A DNA stretch of 39,758 nucleotides from Bacillota bacterium (GTDB taxonomy: Bacteria > Bacillota > Clostridia > Acetivibrionales > JAFADI01), in contig JAFADI010000147.1 in NCBI GenBank assembly GCA_023424965.1, forward strand, positions 1 to 39,758, read 5' to 3'. The position numbers and the translations under genes were made by a program. Of the stretch, positions 1-8,900 are shown one piece after another. Position 1 is the stretch's first letter, and every line of letters begins with the position of its first letter. The notes below the pieces were generated by a model that was not told where the DNA came from, ran no database searches, and was given only the letters and a program-made list of their open reading frames with translations.

Positions 1-323
1 GATACCATTTCGTCAATGTCTTCAACGGTGAACATGACGCGTAGATAACCGAGGGCGTTTACAGGAGCAGTCCGGTGATCTGATATGGTAGGTGGGGTGA
101 GAAATTGCGAAAGTTCAAGTCGGCTGTGGCCATCCGGGGTAACCATCATAGCAATCTCTACGCACTGAGAACCCAGTCCGGTTACGCGACCAGCCCATTC
201 ACCTTCTACAGTGGCTCGCCCTTCGAGCTTCAAGCCAACCTCCCCAAAGAAAGAGATTGCCGCATCAAGGGATTTCACAACGATGCCCACATTGTCCATT
301 CTTAATAATTTGTTTTTTTCCAT
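1..323 (-). CDS. VOC-family (glyoxalase/dioxygenase-like) protein, 5' part only
   Basis: A reading frame on the minus strand opens with ATG at 323 and is still open at the left edge, giving about 107 residues. It begins MEKNKLLRMDNVGIVVKSLD and continues with FFGEVGLKLEGRATVEGEWAG and later GYLRVMFTVEDIDEMV. The N-terminal pattern, a beta strand followed by SLDAAISFFGEVGL, is typical of the VOC superfamily (glyoxalase I, bleomycin-resistance and dioxygenase folds), which binds a metal in a paired beta-alpha-beta-beta-beta unit. AAGGAG lies 13 bases before the ATG, rather far away. The substrate cannot be told. The C-terminal part lies outside the window. Confidence 0.8.
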   Translation of the reverse strand, partial: MEKNKLLRMDNVGIVVKSLDAAISFFGEVGLKLEGRATVEGEWAGRVTGLGSQCVEIAMMVTPDGHSRLELSQFLTPPTISDHRTAPVNALGYLRVMFTVEDIDEMV

Positions 324-354
324 AGTTTTATCTCGTCTCCTTATTGTGTATGTC

Positions 355-377
355 AAAGAACCGTCCCCTGTCACTCA
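355..377. repeat. REP-like conserved motif containing AACCGTCCCCTGTCACT
   Basis: The intergenic stretch holds GTCAAAGAACCGTCCCCTGT followed by CACT. From general knowledge, closely related AGGGGACGGTTCTTTTGACA-type motifs recur between genes in many clostridial genomes, often near REP-associated (IS200-like) tyrosine transposases. Only one copy is seen here and no transposase is present. A short inverted partner (TGTCACT, then AGTGACA near 425) brackets about 50 bases. It may be a single repeat unit or a remnant. Confidence 0.4.
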
Positions 378-492
378 TAATTCTATATGACGTTTTTACC
401 ATTGTCTACAGTATTTTACATTAGTGACACTACCCAACGAACCCGTTTATCTCTTGCCCAATATATCCCTCGAGAGTTCATTTTAAGCAAAC

Positions 493-514
493 AAAAAAAC
501 AACTAAAATAGTTG
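493..514 (-). terminator. Rho-independent terminator downstream of the coiled-coil gene
   Basis: Read on the minus strand, CAACTA-TTT-TAGTTG forms a six-base-pair stem with a three-base loop, immediately followed by seven T. It lies about 100 bases downstream of the stop at 612. The rest of 324-611 shows no convincing gene. Confidence 0.6.
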
Positions 515-611
515 CTTCACATTTTTAAAGTAACGAGGCAAGGCGCCGCTCCAGGACGGAACAACCTCCAGCCTCTGTCCATTTATAAGTTGTTGTATTG
601 CTTTCAGGGTG

Positions 612-914
612 TTATTTTGTACGCCTCAAAATTACTTCCTGCGGTCCGGATATTTCTTTTTGTATTTGTTCCAGTTTCTCTATGCTTTGCATATAACCGT
701 CAAACAGTGCTTCAATCTTCGGGCCATAGGTTTGTTCCATTTTCAGCGTGACATTCTCTAATTTTTTCTGTCCCTCTTTCAAATCGTTTTGTCCTTCCTT
801 CAGTTCACTTACATCCTGGGTGAGTGTCCCCACATTCTGGGTGAGTGCCCCCACATCCTGAGTGAGCTTACCCACCTGTGCCGCTATATATTCAAGTAAT
901 TCCCTATCCGTCAT
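612..914 (-). CDS. Small coiled-coil hypothetical protein with heptad repeats
   Basis: A 100-residue soluble protein without signal peptide or membrane segment. GGAGGG lies just before the ATG at 914. Residues ~14-50 are near-perfect heptads (LTQDVGA, LTQNVGT, LTQDVSE, LKEGQND, LKEGQKK), with Leu and Val in the core positions, so the protein should form a long parallel coiled coil. The heptads are also visible as 21-base direct repeats in the DNA (about 800-870), a sign of recent repeat expansion. Short coiled-coil proteins of this type are common in Clostridia but have no assigned role. It stands alone between its own terminator and an upstream palindrome at 934-967. Confidence 0.8.
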   Translation of the reverse strand: MTDRELLEYIAAQVGKLTQDVGALTQNVGTLTQDVSELKEGQNDLKEGQKKLENVTLKMEQTYGPKIEALFDGYMQSIEKLEQIQKEISGPQEVILRRTK

Positions 915-933
915 TTGTCCGCCCTCCGTACCC

Positions 934-967
934 TATATATTTTACCATATCCCAGGTAAAATATATA
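934..967. promoter_or_regulatory. Palindrome with 13-bp arms before the coiled-coil gene
   Basis: TATATATTTTACC (934-946) and GGTAAAATATATA (955-967) are perfect inverted repeats around an 8-base spacer. They sit 20-53 bases upstream of the start codon at 914 and just before its ribosome binding site. The minus strand reads TAAAAT and TATATA here, so the element may overlap a -10 region and act as an operator. It could also be a 5'-UTR hairpin. Confidence 0.5.
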
Positions 968-1078
968 TTACTTTCTTTTACTTTGCACCCGGTGATAATT
1001 ATCTTGACTGGTCGGGGTTGACCTTTGTTATAACTGTTACTCATAAGAGGTTTTCCCATATTACTTACCATAGGTTTT

Positions 1079-2242
1079 TTAGTTATTCACCCAAAGAAGA
1101 ACCCCTTTCTTATTTATATATCCTGTTATAATGCTTCGTTCATCACTTTTTATAGTTACTTTTGCTAACCCATTTTTAAACTTTTCTGGAGAATAACCCA
1201 ATGCTTCAATTACTATTTTTCCTGATTTATCAATATAACCCCACTTCCCATTTGTATATACCGCTGCAAGTCCTTCAGAAAAAGACTCTGCATACTCAAA
1301 CGTAGGTTTAATTACAACATTACCTTTTTTGTCAATATATCCATATTTCCCATTTTGATAAAATTCGGCTAAACCGTCAGAAAAATCATTTAGTCTATCA
1401 AAATTAAATCCAATAACCAACTTACCATCCTTATCAATATATCCATACTTTTTATGATCTAAAGACACACATGCCAGACCATCAGAAAAACTTGCTGCCA
1501 CTAAATATTCCATAGGTATAACGAGTTTCCCTTTTAAATCAATATACCCATGTTTGTCAATATCACGGGCATATTTAGTTATTACTGCTCGCTCATCGTG
1601 AAAATTAAAAATGTTATAATCAGGTTGATCCTTAATAACAACATTACCGTCTCTGTCTATAAAGCCAACACCATATATCCTTGCTAATCCATCATAAAAC
1701 TTATGATCTTCAATAGCAATTTGTGCATATCTAGGACTAACGATTTCTTTTCCTTCTTTGTTTATAATGCCATAGTTTCTCATTTTACAATCTTCATCAT
1801 CAAAAGAAGTCATTAAAGCTACTCCGTTTTGAAAAGCATGAATATAATTGTAATTATGTATGCTTAATATTCTGCCCTTTTTGTCTATAATACCAGATAT
1901 TTTTTCACCTATTTTTACCCCGGCAACATCATCGGTGAATTCACTTGCCCAAATAAATTGAGGTTCAATAACAACCTTTCCTTGAACATCAATATAACCC
2001 CATTTACCATTGGATTTAATTGGAAATAAATTGTATTGGGTAGAACTCATTTCATTTTCTTCCATACTTAAATCAGAAATATTTGATGATTTTTCTGTTT
2101 TATTGGACGATTCTATGATAATACTATTACTCTGTTCTTCGGCGTAGCTAATTGCTCCATTCAAATTAACTCGTATATCTTTACTATTATTTGTGCCGGA
2201 AACTAAAAATACTGTTAAAATAATGAATAAAATTTTCTTCAA
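1079..2242 (-). CDS. Secreted WG-repeat protein
   Basis: About 387 residues. The start chosen is TTG at 2242 because AAGGAG lies 8 bases before it. The upstream GTG at 2251 overlaps that same AAGGAG and is unlikely to be used. The N-terminus (KKILFIILTVFLVSG) is a signal peptide without a clear lipobox. A Ser/Asn-rich linker follows, then from about residue 75 to the end there are tandem WG repeats of the form NGKWGYIDxxGKVVIxPxFxxAxxFxDGLA, about seven in all, the last three most regular (KYGYIDKDGKLVI, KYGYIDKKGNVVI, KWGYIDKSGKIVI). WG repeats form beta-rich domains on exported bacterial proteins and probably bind ligands or surfaces. No enzymatic domain is seen. Confidence 0.85.
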   Translation of the reverse strand: MKKILFIILTVFLVSGTNNSKDIRVNLNGAISYAEEQSNSIIIESSNKTEKSSNISDLSMEENEMSSTQYNLFPIKSNGKWGYIDVQGKVVIEPQFIWASEFTDDVAGVKIGEKISGIIDKKGRILSIHNYNYIHAFQNGVALMTSFDDEDCKMRNYGIINKEGKEIVSPRYAQIAIEDHKFYDGLARIYGVGFIDRDGNVVIKDQPDYNIFNFHDERAVITKYARDIDKHGYIDLKGKLVIPMEYLVAASFSDGLACVSLDHKKYGYIDKDGKLVIGFNFDRLNDFSDGLAEFYQNGKYGYIDKKGNVVIKPTFEYAESFSEGLAAVYTNGKWGYIDKSGKIVIEALGYSPEKFKNGLAKVTIKSDERSIITGYINKKGVLLWVNN

Positions 2243-2317
2243 ATCCTTCACTCCTTAAAATAGATAATATTTATTCTTCAAAGAATTACCCAACTCTTTT
2301 GCGCGAATAATTTCATA

Positions 2318-2482
2318 TTAATCATCATCCACATTATACCATTTGACCCTGTATGAGTAAAGCAGTCCGCACTTATAATCTTCGAGATTGCCGGACGGCA
2401 GGTCGCATTCTTTCGTGGTCGGGGCTTTTTCCATCAAAGACGCAATTGTAAAAGTATCCAGGTGGTCTTTGTACCAGGGATT
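2318..2482 (-). pseudogene. Possible 3' remnant of an unidentified gene
   Basis: Within the ~320-base gap 2252-2571 the minus strand holds a frame that reads like the C-terminal part of a real protein (YKDHLDTFTIASLMEKAP, then LPSGNLEDYKCGLLYSYRVK, ending YNVDDD and a stop at 2318-2320). It is preceded by an in-frame TGA at 2483-2485. The only internal ATG (2434) would give 38 residues and has no clear ribosome binding site. I do not recognise the family. It could be a decayed gene or chance. The rest of the gap shows nothing definite. Confidence 0.3.
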
Positions 2483-2571
2483 TCAGGCCCCGCGAAGGAA
2501 GGTCTGCCCCGACGAGTAGATTGCATGCAGTTGTGTATTTTAAATTAACGAACCAAACTCATGATCAAAAC

Positions 2572-2994
2572 CTATATCCTTAATGTCTTATCGAGAAGAA
2601 TTTCACCAGTCTTTGTATACCCGTTTTTTTGATAAAAAGCTTGAGCGCCAGTATTTTTCATATGAGTATTTATATGAAAATGATATATACCTTGCGAAAT
2701 AGCTTCTTTTTCAAGACACAAAACTAAAGCTTCTCCAATACCTTGTTTCCGATATTCATTTCTTACATAAAGTGCTTCGATATCAATACGATATTCGTTA
2801 TAACACATTGATTTTACAATTAATCCTGTACAATATCCAACTCCAATACCGTCAATATATGCAATGCAGACTATTTCACGATTATTTTCTATGATAGATT
2901 TTTTTATTGCTTCTATTGTTGTTGTATTCTCAAAAAGTTCATTTAGGATGAATAAAACCTCTGCATCTCCTATTGTTGCAAGCCTTACCTCCAT
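2572..2994 (-). CDS. GNAT-family N-acetyltransferase
   Basis: A 140-residue single-domain GNAT protein. AGGAGG lies 6 bases before the ATG. The acetyl-CoA pyrophosphate-binding motif A is clear: IEALYVRNEYRKQGIGEALV (residues ~72-91), with the R/Q-x-x-G-x-G/A signature as QGIGEA. The C-terminal motif B region reads GAQAFYQKNGYTKTGE, as in many small acetyltransferases. It transfers acetyl from acetyl-CoA to an amine or N-terminus. The substrate cannot be predicted. A -10-like TATAAT lies about 45 bases upstream. The gene is monocistronic in appearance. Confidence 0.85.
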   Translation of the reverse strand: MEVRLATIGDAEVLFILNELFENTTTIEAIKKSIIENNREIVCIAYIDGIGVGYCTGLIVKSMCYNEYRIDIEALYVRNEYRKQGIGEALVLCLEKEAISQGIYHFHINTHMKNTGAQAFYQKNGYTKTGEILLDKTLRI

Positions 2995-3212
2995 GTTATG
3001 CCTCCTGTACGCAATAAAAATAATCTTTGATTCGCCCCATTATATCCTAAACTCCATATACTCTACTCCAACAAAACAGTATATTTATTAATATCAGTAG
3101 CACCTAATTACATATAAATTTAATGGTATGATATGTAATTTCATAAGTCAAGTTTACGGACAAAATAGACAATGCTCCAGACAGCATCACCGAAATATAG
3201 CTGCAGCTAAGT

Positions 3213-3252
3213 CACTTATCCTTGAACCTTCATATTATCTGATAAGTGACAT
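3213..3252 (-). terminator. Inverted repeat across the end of glyQS
   Basis: GTCACTTATC (3213-3222) and GATAAGTGAC (3243-3252) are perfect 10-bp arms around a 20-base loop, overlapping the last codons and the stop of glyQS. No strong T-tract follows on the minus strand. It may be a weak terminator or a 3'-end stabilising hairpin. Confidence 0.4.
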
Positions 3253-4592
3253 TTCACTTTATCGATCGGCACGGTCACCTGTTGCATTGTATCGCGTTCT
3301 CTTATGGTCACAGTGCCGTTCTCGAGAGTTACATCATCTATGGTTACTGAATAAGGTGTTCCTATAACATCGCCTCTGCGATAGCGTTTTCCGATATTAC
3401 CGGCATCATCATAAGATACCATGAAATCCTTTGCCAGTTCGCCATAAACTTTTCTTGCCATTTCAGCATGACGTTTCTTGATGAGGGGCAATACATTTAC
3501 CTTAATAGGTGCAAGCGAAGGGATAATCTTCAAAACCAGCCTTGTATCCCCACTCTCCAGCGTTTCTTCAACCAGCGACTCAAACAAAACAGCCAGTACA
3601 AGCCGGTCTAACCCATAAGTTGATTCTATAACATAAGGAATGTACTTCTCATTTGTCTCCGAATCAAAATATTCCAGGCTCTTTCCGGAAAATTCCTGAT
3701 GCATTCGTAAATCAAAATCTTTTCTGTTATGAGTGCCGTTAATTTCTCCCCAGCCAAACGGGAACCGGTATTCAATATCACATGCAGCCTTAGCGTAATG
3801 TGCAAGCTTCTCATGGTCATGAAACCGCAAATTTTCCTTTGGCAGTCCGATAAATTCAAAGAACTTGATTCCATAATCCTTGAAATACTCATAAAGACCT
3901 TCATCGTTTCCTTTTTTACAGAATGTCTGGTATTCCATCTGCTCAAATTCTATCGTCCGAAATGTAAAATTACGAGGTGTAATCTCATTTCGGAAAGCCT
4001 TACCTATCTGGCCAATACTAAAAGGCAACTTTGTTCTCATCGTACGCAACACGTTTAAAAAATTCACATACTCTCCCTGTGCATTTTCAGGTCTTAGGTA
4101 GATGGTGCTTGATGCTTCCTGCATGGAACCCCGCTGTGTTGCAAACATGAGATTGAATTTTCTAATATCTGTAAAATTTGATTTACCACATTTAGGGCAT
4201 GGTACTTTTTTCTCAATTATAAAGTTAACCATTTCTGTCTCAGTCATTGTATCCGCATGAATCGTTGCGTCAAAATCATTAATTAAATTGTCAGCCCTGT
4301 GTCTTGTCTTACACTCTTTGCAATCCAGTAGCGGATCAGTAAAACTATCTATATGTCCGCTCGCTTTCCAGACCGTAGGATTCATGAGAATGTCCGAATC
4401 CAGTTCATAGCTGTTTTCTCTTATTTGAATGAAATAATATTTCCATGCATCCTTAATATTGTTTTTCAACCTCGTACCAAGCGGACCATAGTCCCAGGTG
4501 TTTGCCAGACCTCCATAGATCTCACTGCCTTGAAATATAAATCCGTACCGGTTACAATATGCCACCATTTCTTCCATCGTCACTTTTCTCAT
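3216..4592 (-). CDS. glyQS: Glycyl-tRNA synthetase, single-chain (alpha2) type
   Basis: A 458-residue class II aminoacyl-tRNA synthetase charging tRNA-Gly, the usual length for the homodimeric bacterial/eukaryal-type enzyme. The N-terminus reads YCNRYGFIFQGSEIYGGLAN, then TWDYGPLGTRLKNNIKDAWW-like sequence (here WKYYF). Motif 2 reads GQIGKAFRNEITPRNFTFRT, and motif 3 lies in YGLDRLVLAVLFE. A CxxC pair (CKECK and CPKCGK) is present in the insertion. The C-terminal anticodon-binding domain contains YDDAGNIGKRYRRGDVIGTP. AGGAGG lies 9 bases before the ATG. Expression is set by the T-box element upstream. The stop lies inside a 10-bp inverted repeat (3213-3252). Confidence 0.97.
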   Translation of the reverse strand: MRKVTMEEMVAYCNRYGFIFQGSEIYGGLANTWDYGPLGTRLKNNIKDAWKYYFIQIRENSYELDSDILMNPTVWKASGHIDSFTDPLLDCKECKTRHRADNLINDFDATIHADTMTETEMVNFIIEKKVPCPKCGKSNFTDIRKFNLMFATQRGSMQEASSTIYLRPENAQGEYVNFLNVLRTMRTKLPFSIGQIGKAFRNEITPRNFTFRTIEFEQMEYQTFCKKGNDEGLYEYFKDYGIKFFEFIGLPKENLRFHDHEKLAHYAKAACDIEYRFPFGWGEINGTHNRKDFDLRMHQEFSGKSLEYFDSETNEKYIPYVIESTYGLDRLVLAVLFESLVEETLESGDTRLVLKIIPSLAPIKVNVLPLIKKRHAEMARKVYGELAKDFMVSYDDAGNIGKRYRRGDVIGTPYSVTIDDVTLENGTVTIRERDTMQQVTVPIDKVKCHLSDNMKVQG

Positions 4593-4620
4593 CTTCTTAT
4601 ACCTCCTGGTTCTTAATAAA

Positions 4621-4904
4621 ATAAAAAGTTCGCACTAAGCTTAATGCCTAGGGCGAACTCATATTTTCAGTCCGTGGTACCACCTAAATTCAGATAAATC
4701 TGCACTCTACCAGCACGTGATTACTCATTATGCCGTTTCCTTTATAACGGGGGAATCACCGGCGGTATCTACTCAGAACAAATCCTTTCAATCCGCAGTT
4801 CAAAAGCGCCTTCTATATTGCCGTCATGAAGATTCACACCGACCATCTTCTCTCTGAAATCAAGCCAATATATACTATTCTTTCTCATAACCTTTAATAT
4901 ATTA
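4621..4904 (-). promoter_or_regulatory. T-box leader of glyQS with terminator
   Basis: The minus strand carries AGGTGGTACCACGG (4672-4685), the T-box sequence that pairs with the free NCCA end of uncharged tRNA. It is followed by a strong terminator: AGTTCGC and GCGAACT arms (4627-4633 and 4653-4659), extended by CTAGGC/GCTTAG, then TTTTTATTTT. Upstream lies the AGAGAGAAG bulge hairpin of stem I. GGC at 4808-4810, after GAA, is in a plausible place for the glycine specifier, but I did not fold the stem fully. Uncharged tRNA-Gly should switch the leader to antitermination and raise synthetase production. Confidence 0.92.
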
Positions 4905-4910
4905 TTATAT

Positions 4911-4939
4911 AGCATATGAAATTTATACAATTCTGTCAA
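4911..4939 (-). promoter_or_regulatory. Promoter of the glyQS T-box transcript
   Basis: TTGACA (4934-4939) is separated by exactly 17 bases from TATGCT (4911-4916) on the minus strand. This is a good vegetative sigma-factor promoter placed just upstream of stem I of the T-box. Confidence 0.65.
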
Positions 4940-4964
4940 CATAAAATTATTTTAAACCATGGCT

Positions 4965-5522
4965 CTATTTAACCACTTTGATTTTTAGTTCAGAGTACTG
5001 ATTATAATGACTGTCTATGACGTTTTCAGTCAATGAAAAATCGCTGTATGCTTTGATTATATATTCACCTTCAGGTAAATATAGTTCTTTCTCTTCAAAG
5101 AACTTTTTCCAGTAACTTGCTTTGGGGTCATCATTCGAATAACCCCCGCTTTTGATATAGTCATACCTGTATTGTTCTCCCTTTTTTAATATTGTTGATG
5201 TTAATATATCGTGTCGAATACCATCCAGATTAAAATCTTTTCCGTCGGTGATACTGTAATTTATATAGGGATCCCCATGCCATATTTTTATTTCACTTTT
5301 GTCCCCAATATATTTAAGGACTGTCCAGATTTTAATTGCATCACTTGTCTTATATATTTGCTTATCAGAATATACATTCAACTCAAATATTGTATCTTTG
5401 TTTTCCGTTGGATTCCAGTCCGCATTTTGGTCCCCTTTAGCAGCAGGTTGCTGACAGCCATAAAATACAGATAATACTATAAAAAGCAGTATTATCTGTA
5501 AAAGCATCCTCATTATTTTCAT
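4965..5522 (-). CDS. Lipoprotein with an Ig-like (BsuPI-type?) domain
   Basis: A 185-residue lipoprotein. The N-terminus has a hydrophobic stretch (MLLQIILLFIVLSVF) ending in the lipobox YGC at residue 23, so it should be anchored to the outer face of the membrane. The mature part (FELNVYSDKQIYKTSDAIKI, ending in YLPEGEYIIKAYSDFSLTEN) has the strand pattern of small Ig-like domains, like the intracellular proteinase inhibitor BsuPI family. That assignment is by pattern only. AGGGGGG precedes the ATG at 5522. No partner gene is evident, and the function is unknown. Confidence 0.75.
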   Translation of the reverse strand: MKIMRMLLQIILLFIVLSVFYGCQQPAAKGDQNADWNPTENKDTIFELNVYSDKQIYKTSDAIKIWTVLKYIGDKSEIKIWHGDPYINYSITDGKDFNLDGIRHDILTSTILKKGEQYRYDYIKSGGYSNDDPKASYWKKFFEEKELYLPEGEYIIKAYSDFSLTENVIDSHYNQYSELKIKVVK

Positions 5523-5618
5523 AATAAAGCCCCCCTGATTTGTGAGGTTGAATATACTTATTTGACGATGCTTTATTTAGAAAAGTTCCACGGAGGCCTT
5601 AAGCTTTCCGTCAGCTTA

Positions 5619-5857
5619 TTAGTATAAAAATATTCCGCAATCGTTGTTGTATTTTGCCTTTGCCAGGTTATAGCCATAGGTGAGGTTTATGATACTCTTT
5701 AGGAGCCAGGAATTTTCCAGACCGGTTTTAACGGTCTGCTCTATGCTCACTTTTATCACTTGTCTATCCGAGGCATTGCCGCTTTCCGCCAGTGCTCCAG
5801 CGGGAACCAGGACCAGAAAGGCGATAATTAAGATTGTGGAAACACATTTCCTCTCAT
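5619..5857 (-). pseudogene. TolC-like outer-membrane-efflux-family remnant (frameshifted, internally deleted)
   Basis: AGGAGG (5865-5870) is correctly placed for the ATG at 5857, but that frame gives only eight codons (MRGNVFPQS) and stops. One base over, a signal peptide (CVSTILIIAFLVLVPAGALA) leads into VIKVSIEQTVKTGLENSWLLKS, the typical first helix of TolC-family proteins. It then jumps directly to YGYNLAKAKYNNDCGIF, which resembles the last helix of the family. A whole TolC-like protein is about 400-450 residues, while here barely 70 remain. I read it as a one-base frameshift at the start plus a large internal deletion. It sits downstream of the RND pump, where its partner would be expected. 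Confidence 0.6.
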
Positions 5858-5930
5858 TTTTCCGACCTCCTAAATTTGAAATCAACAATATCGTCTTAAA
5901 CTAGCGACTTTCCCTGTACAATATTGGATT

Positions 5931-8900
5931 TTATAGGTGAATACTGCCATTATTCATGTTTTTGCTTGCAGGAGATACCCTTTTCCTCTTTTCCATCCGG
6001 GCTTCAATCATGCTGTAGATCACGGGTACAACAACCATAGTGAGAAATGTGGCAACCGTCAGCCCGAACATGAGTGCAATGGCCATGGGCGAAAACAGGT
6101 TGCTTCCGGAAACGGCCAGGGGGATCAACGCCAGGATAATCGTCGTGGCGCTCAGAATAACGGCGTTGAACCTTTTGTCCACAGCCTCCAGGCAGGCGTC
6201 ATCAATGGAGCTCCCGGAAGCCCTCGCTTCATTGATGAAGTCGATCAGCAAAATGCCGTTTTTGACGACCAGTCCGATGAGGGCGATAATCCCGAGAAGG
6301 GCCGTAAAGGACATGGGCTGGTTAAAGCCGTATAAGCCCATGACCGATCCGATCAGCGACAGCGGTACGGTGGTGAGGATGACAAGGGGCTGCACAAAAG
6401 AGCCGAACTGGATCATCATCACCACATAAATTGCCAGGATGGCGACCACAGCCATGATTCCTAGCGCCGTAAAGTTTTTCTTTATGTCTTCCCTCTCTCC
6501 TGCAAAGCTGACTTTGGCGCCGGATGTATCAACTCCGGACAGGATTTCGGTTTCAATCCGGTTTTCCAGCCTTGTGGCATCATACCCCGGCAGCGAGTCC
6601 GCCAGGATGTCGATGGCCTGTTCACCCCTGTAGGTATGGAGGGTGTCAAGCCGGGTGCCGTAGCCGATGGTGGCAAATTCCTTCAGCGGAATCTTGTTTC
6701 CGGTGATGCCGGACTTGATTTTGAAATTTTCCAGGAGAGAAACCTCTTCCATGTCTCCTTGCACCTTGATGCCGTATTCCCTTCCGTCCTTGCGGTAAAT
6801 GGAAGCCTTGTAGCCATACAACGCCAGGTTTATCTCTTTCTGCACATCATATTTCGTAATGCCCAGGTTGCTTGCCTTCTGCTCATCCAGCCTCACTTCC
6901 ATCTGCAGGGTACCGTCGTTCCAGTTGTCCCTTACATCGGAGGTTCCCGGCAGCTTGGCAATTTCCCCCTGCAACGCCTCAGATACCCGGATAAGCCTGG
7001 TGAGGTCTTCTCCTGTAAGCCTTAGGATGATTTTGGCATCTTTTGGCTCGGCATACTCCAGAAGCTTGACCTTGCATTTTCCTGAAGGGATGTTGCGGTT
7101 CAGCAGCGCTTGAATATGGCTTGCAAATTCTGTGCTGGTTTTATATTTTTCTGTTTTCTTCAGGTCAAATTTAACGATCATCTGCCCATAGTCCTCCGCA
7201 GGCTTGGGCGGCGCCATGGTTATATAGAATTTGGGCATGCCGTTCCCGATAGAGACGGTACAATCCGTAACCTCCGGTTCTTTCTGCAGGAGTGCCTCCA
7301 CACGGTCTGCCAGGCTTTCGGTTGCGTCGATATCCCCCGGTTTTTCGGAATTGATTTCGATGTAGAAGGAATCCTTGTCAAGATAGGGAAAAAACTGGAA
7401 CTTAAGCTGGGGAAGAAAAGCACCCACCACCAGGACCGTCAGGAGGAACATTCCCGCCACGGTGGTTTTCTTCCGTTTCAAGGCGATCTCCAGTGCCTTT
7501 CTAAAAAACAGCCGGAGGACGCTTTCCTTTTTCTGATGCTTCTTCTCAGTTCCGGCAAAGTAAGCCATCATGGAGGGTATGACAAACATGGAGATCAGGT
7601 AGGAGGCGCTTACCGCCACAATGATCACCCAGGGGATCGCATAGATAAATTGTCCCGGGGCTCCCGGCACAAATAAAAGCGGTGAAAAGGCAAGCATGAT
7701 GCAGAAGGTGGCTGCAAAGTTCGGCACGGTGCAGCGCGTGGCTCCTTTGTGGGCGGCTTCCTGCAAGCTGTTTCCTTCGTCAAGCCGTACCTGGATGTTG
7801 TCGCAGACAACGATGGAGTCATCCACTAAAATTCCAAGAGCGATGATGAGAGCGCTGAGAGATATCTGGTGAATAGGAACGCCTTTGATGTACATGGCGG
7901 TAAAGGCCATCAGGATGGATAAAGGAATGGCGGTGGAAACCACGAGGGCGTTTCTTACTCCCATACTGAGAAACACCACAAAAATGACCAGCAGGATTCC
8001 GATGAGGAGGTGGAGCATAAACTCATCGGTGGCGTGGCTTACCGTGTCCGGCTGATAAATGACTTCATTGACCATGAGGCCGGAAGGGAGCTTTGACTTT
8101 ACTTCGTCAATCCCTTTCCGGGCATCCTTGCCGATGATTACAATGTTTTTATTCGTCTCGAAGTATCCTGTGAGCAAAACGGCATTTCTACCGTTTTCCT
8201 TGAACTTCTGCGTCCCCTCCTCCGGCTCCATGGAAACCTCTGCGATATCACGGATTTTTGTTACCGTTCCACTGGCTTTGGATACCGAAATAATGGTGTT
8301 TTTTATGTCCTCTAATGAGCTGTAGTTTCCCGGAATGCTTACGGTAATCCTGGTGCCGGCATACTTTAAATTTCCCGACGGAATCTGGATGTTCTGGGCG
8401 GCAAGCACTTTGCTGAGTTCCTCCATGGAAAGCCCCAATTCATTGAGCCGGGCCACATTTACTTTTACCTTGACTTCCTTGTCTATTTTACCGACAACCT
8501 TCACTTTGGAAATGCCGGAAACATCCCGGAGCCTGTCTTTGAACATCTCTCCGAAGGAGTCCAACTGGTCGTAGGAATAAGTCTCCCCCGACAGGCTGAT
8601 GATGATACCGGAGGATTCGATCATATCCGTATTGACCTCACTTGCCAGCGCACCTTGAGGCAAATCCTTCTGGATGTCCGCCACGGCATTTCTCACATCC
8701 TGCATGGCTTTGTCATAATTTGTACTGCTGTTGAACCAGATCAAAACGACGGAAACGCTTTCCTTGGCAATGCCTTTGGAGTAATCATACCCATCCAGTT
8801 CTTCCAGTTTCTCTTCGATTTTTTGGGTCACCAGGTCCTTTACATCGCCGGGAGAGGCTCCGGGATAGGGGGTGATGACCATGGCCACCGGAACGGATAC

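Noticed and set aside
800..870. Direct repeats taken as a possible CRISPR array
   Set aside because: They are 21-base heptad-encoding repeats within a coding gene, with no spacers.
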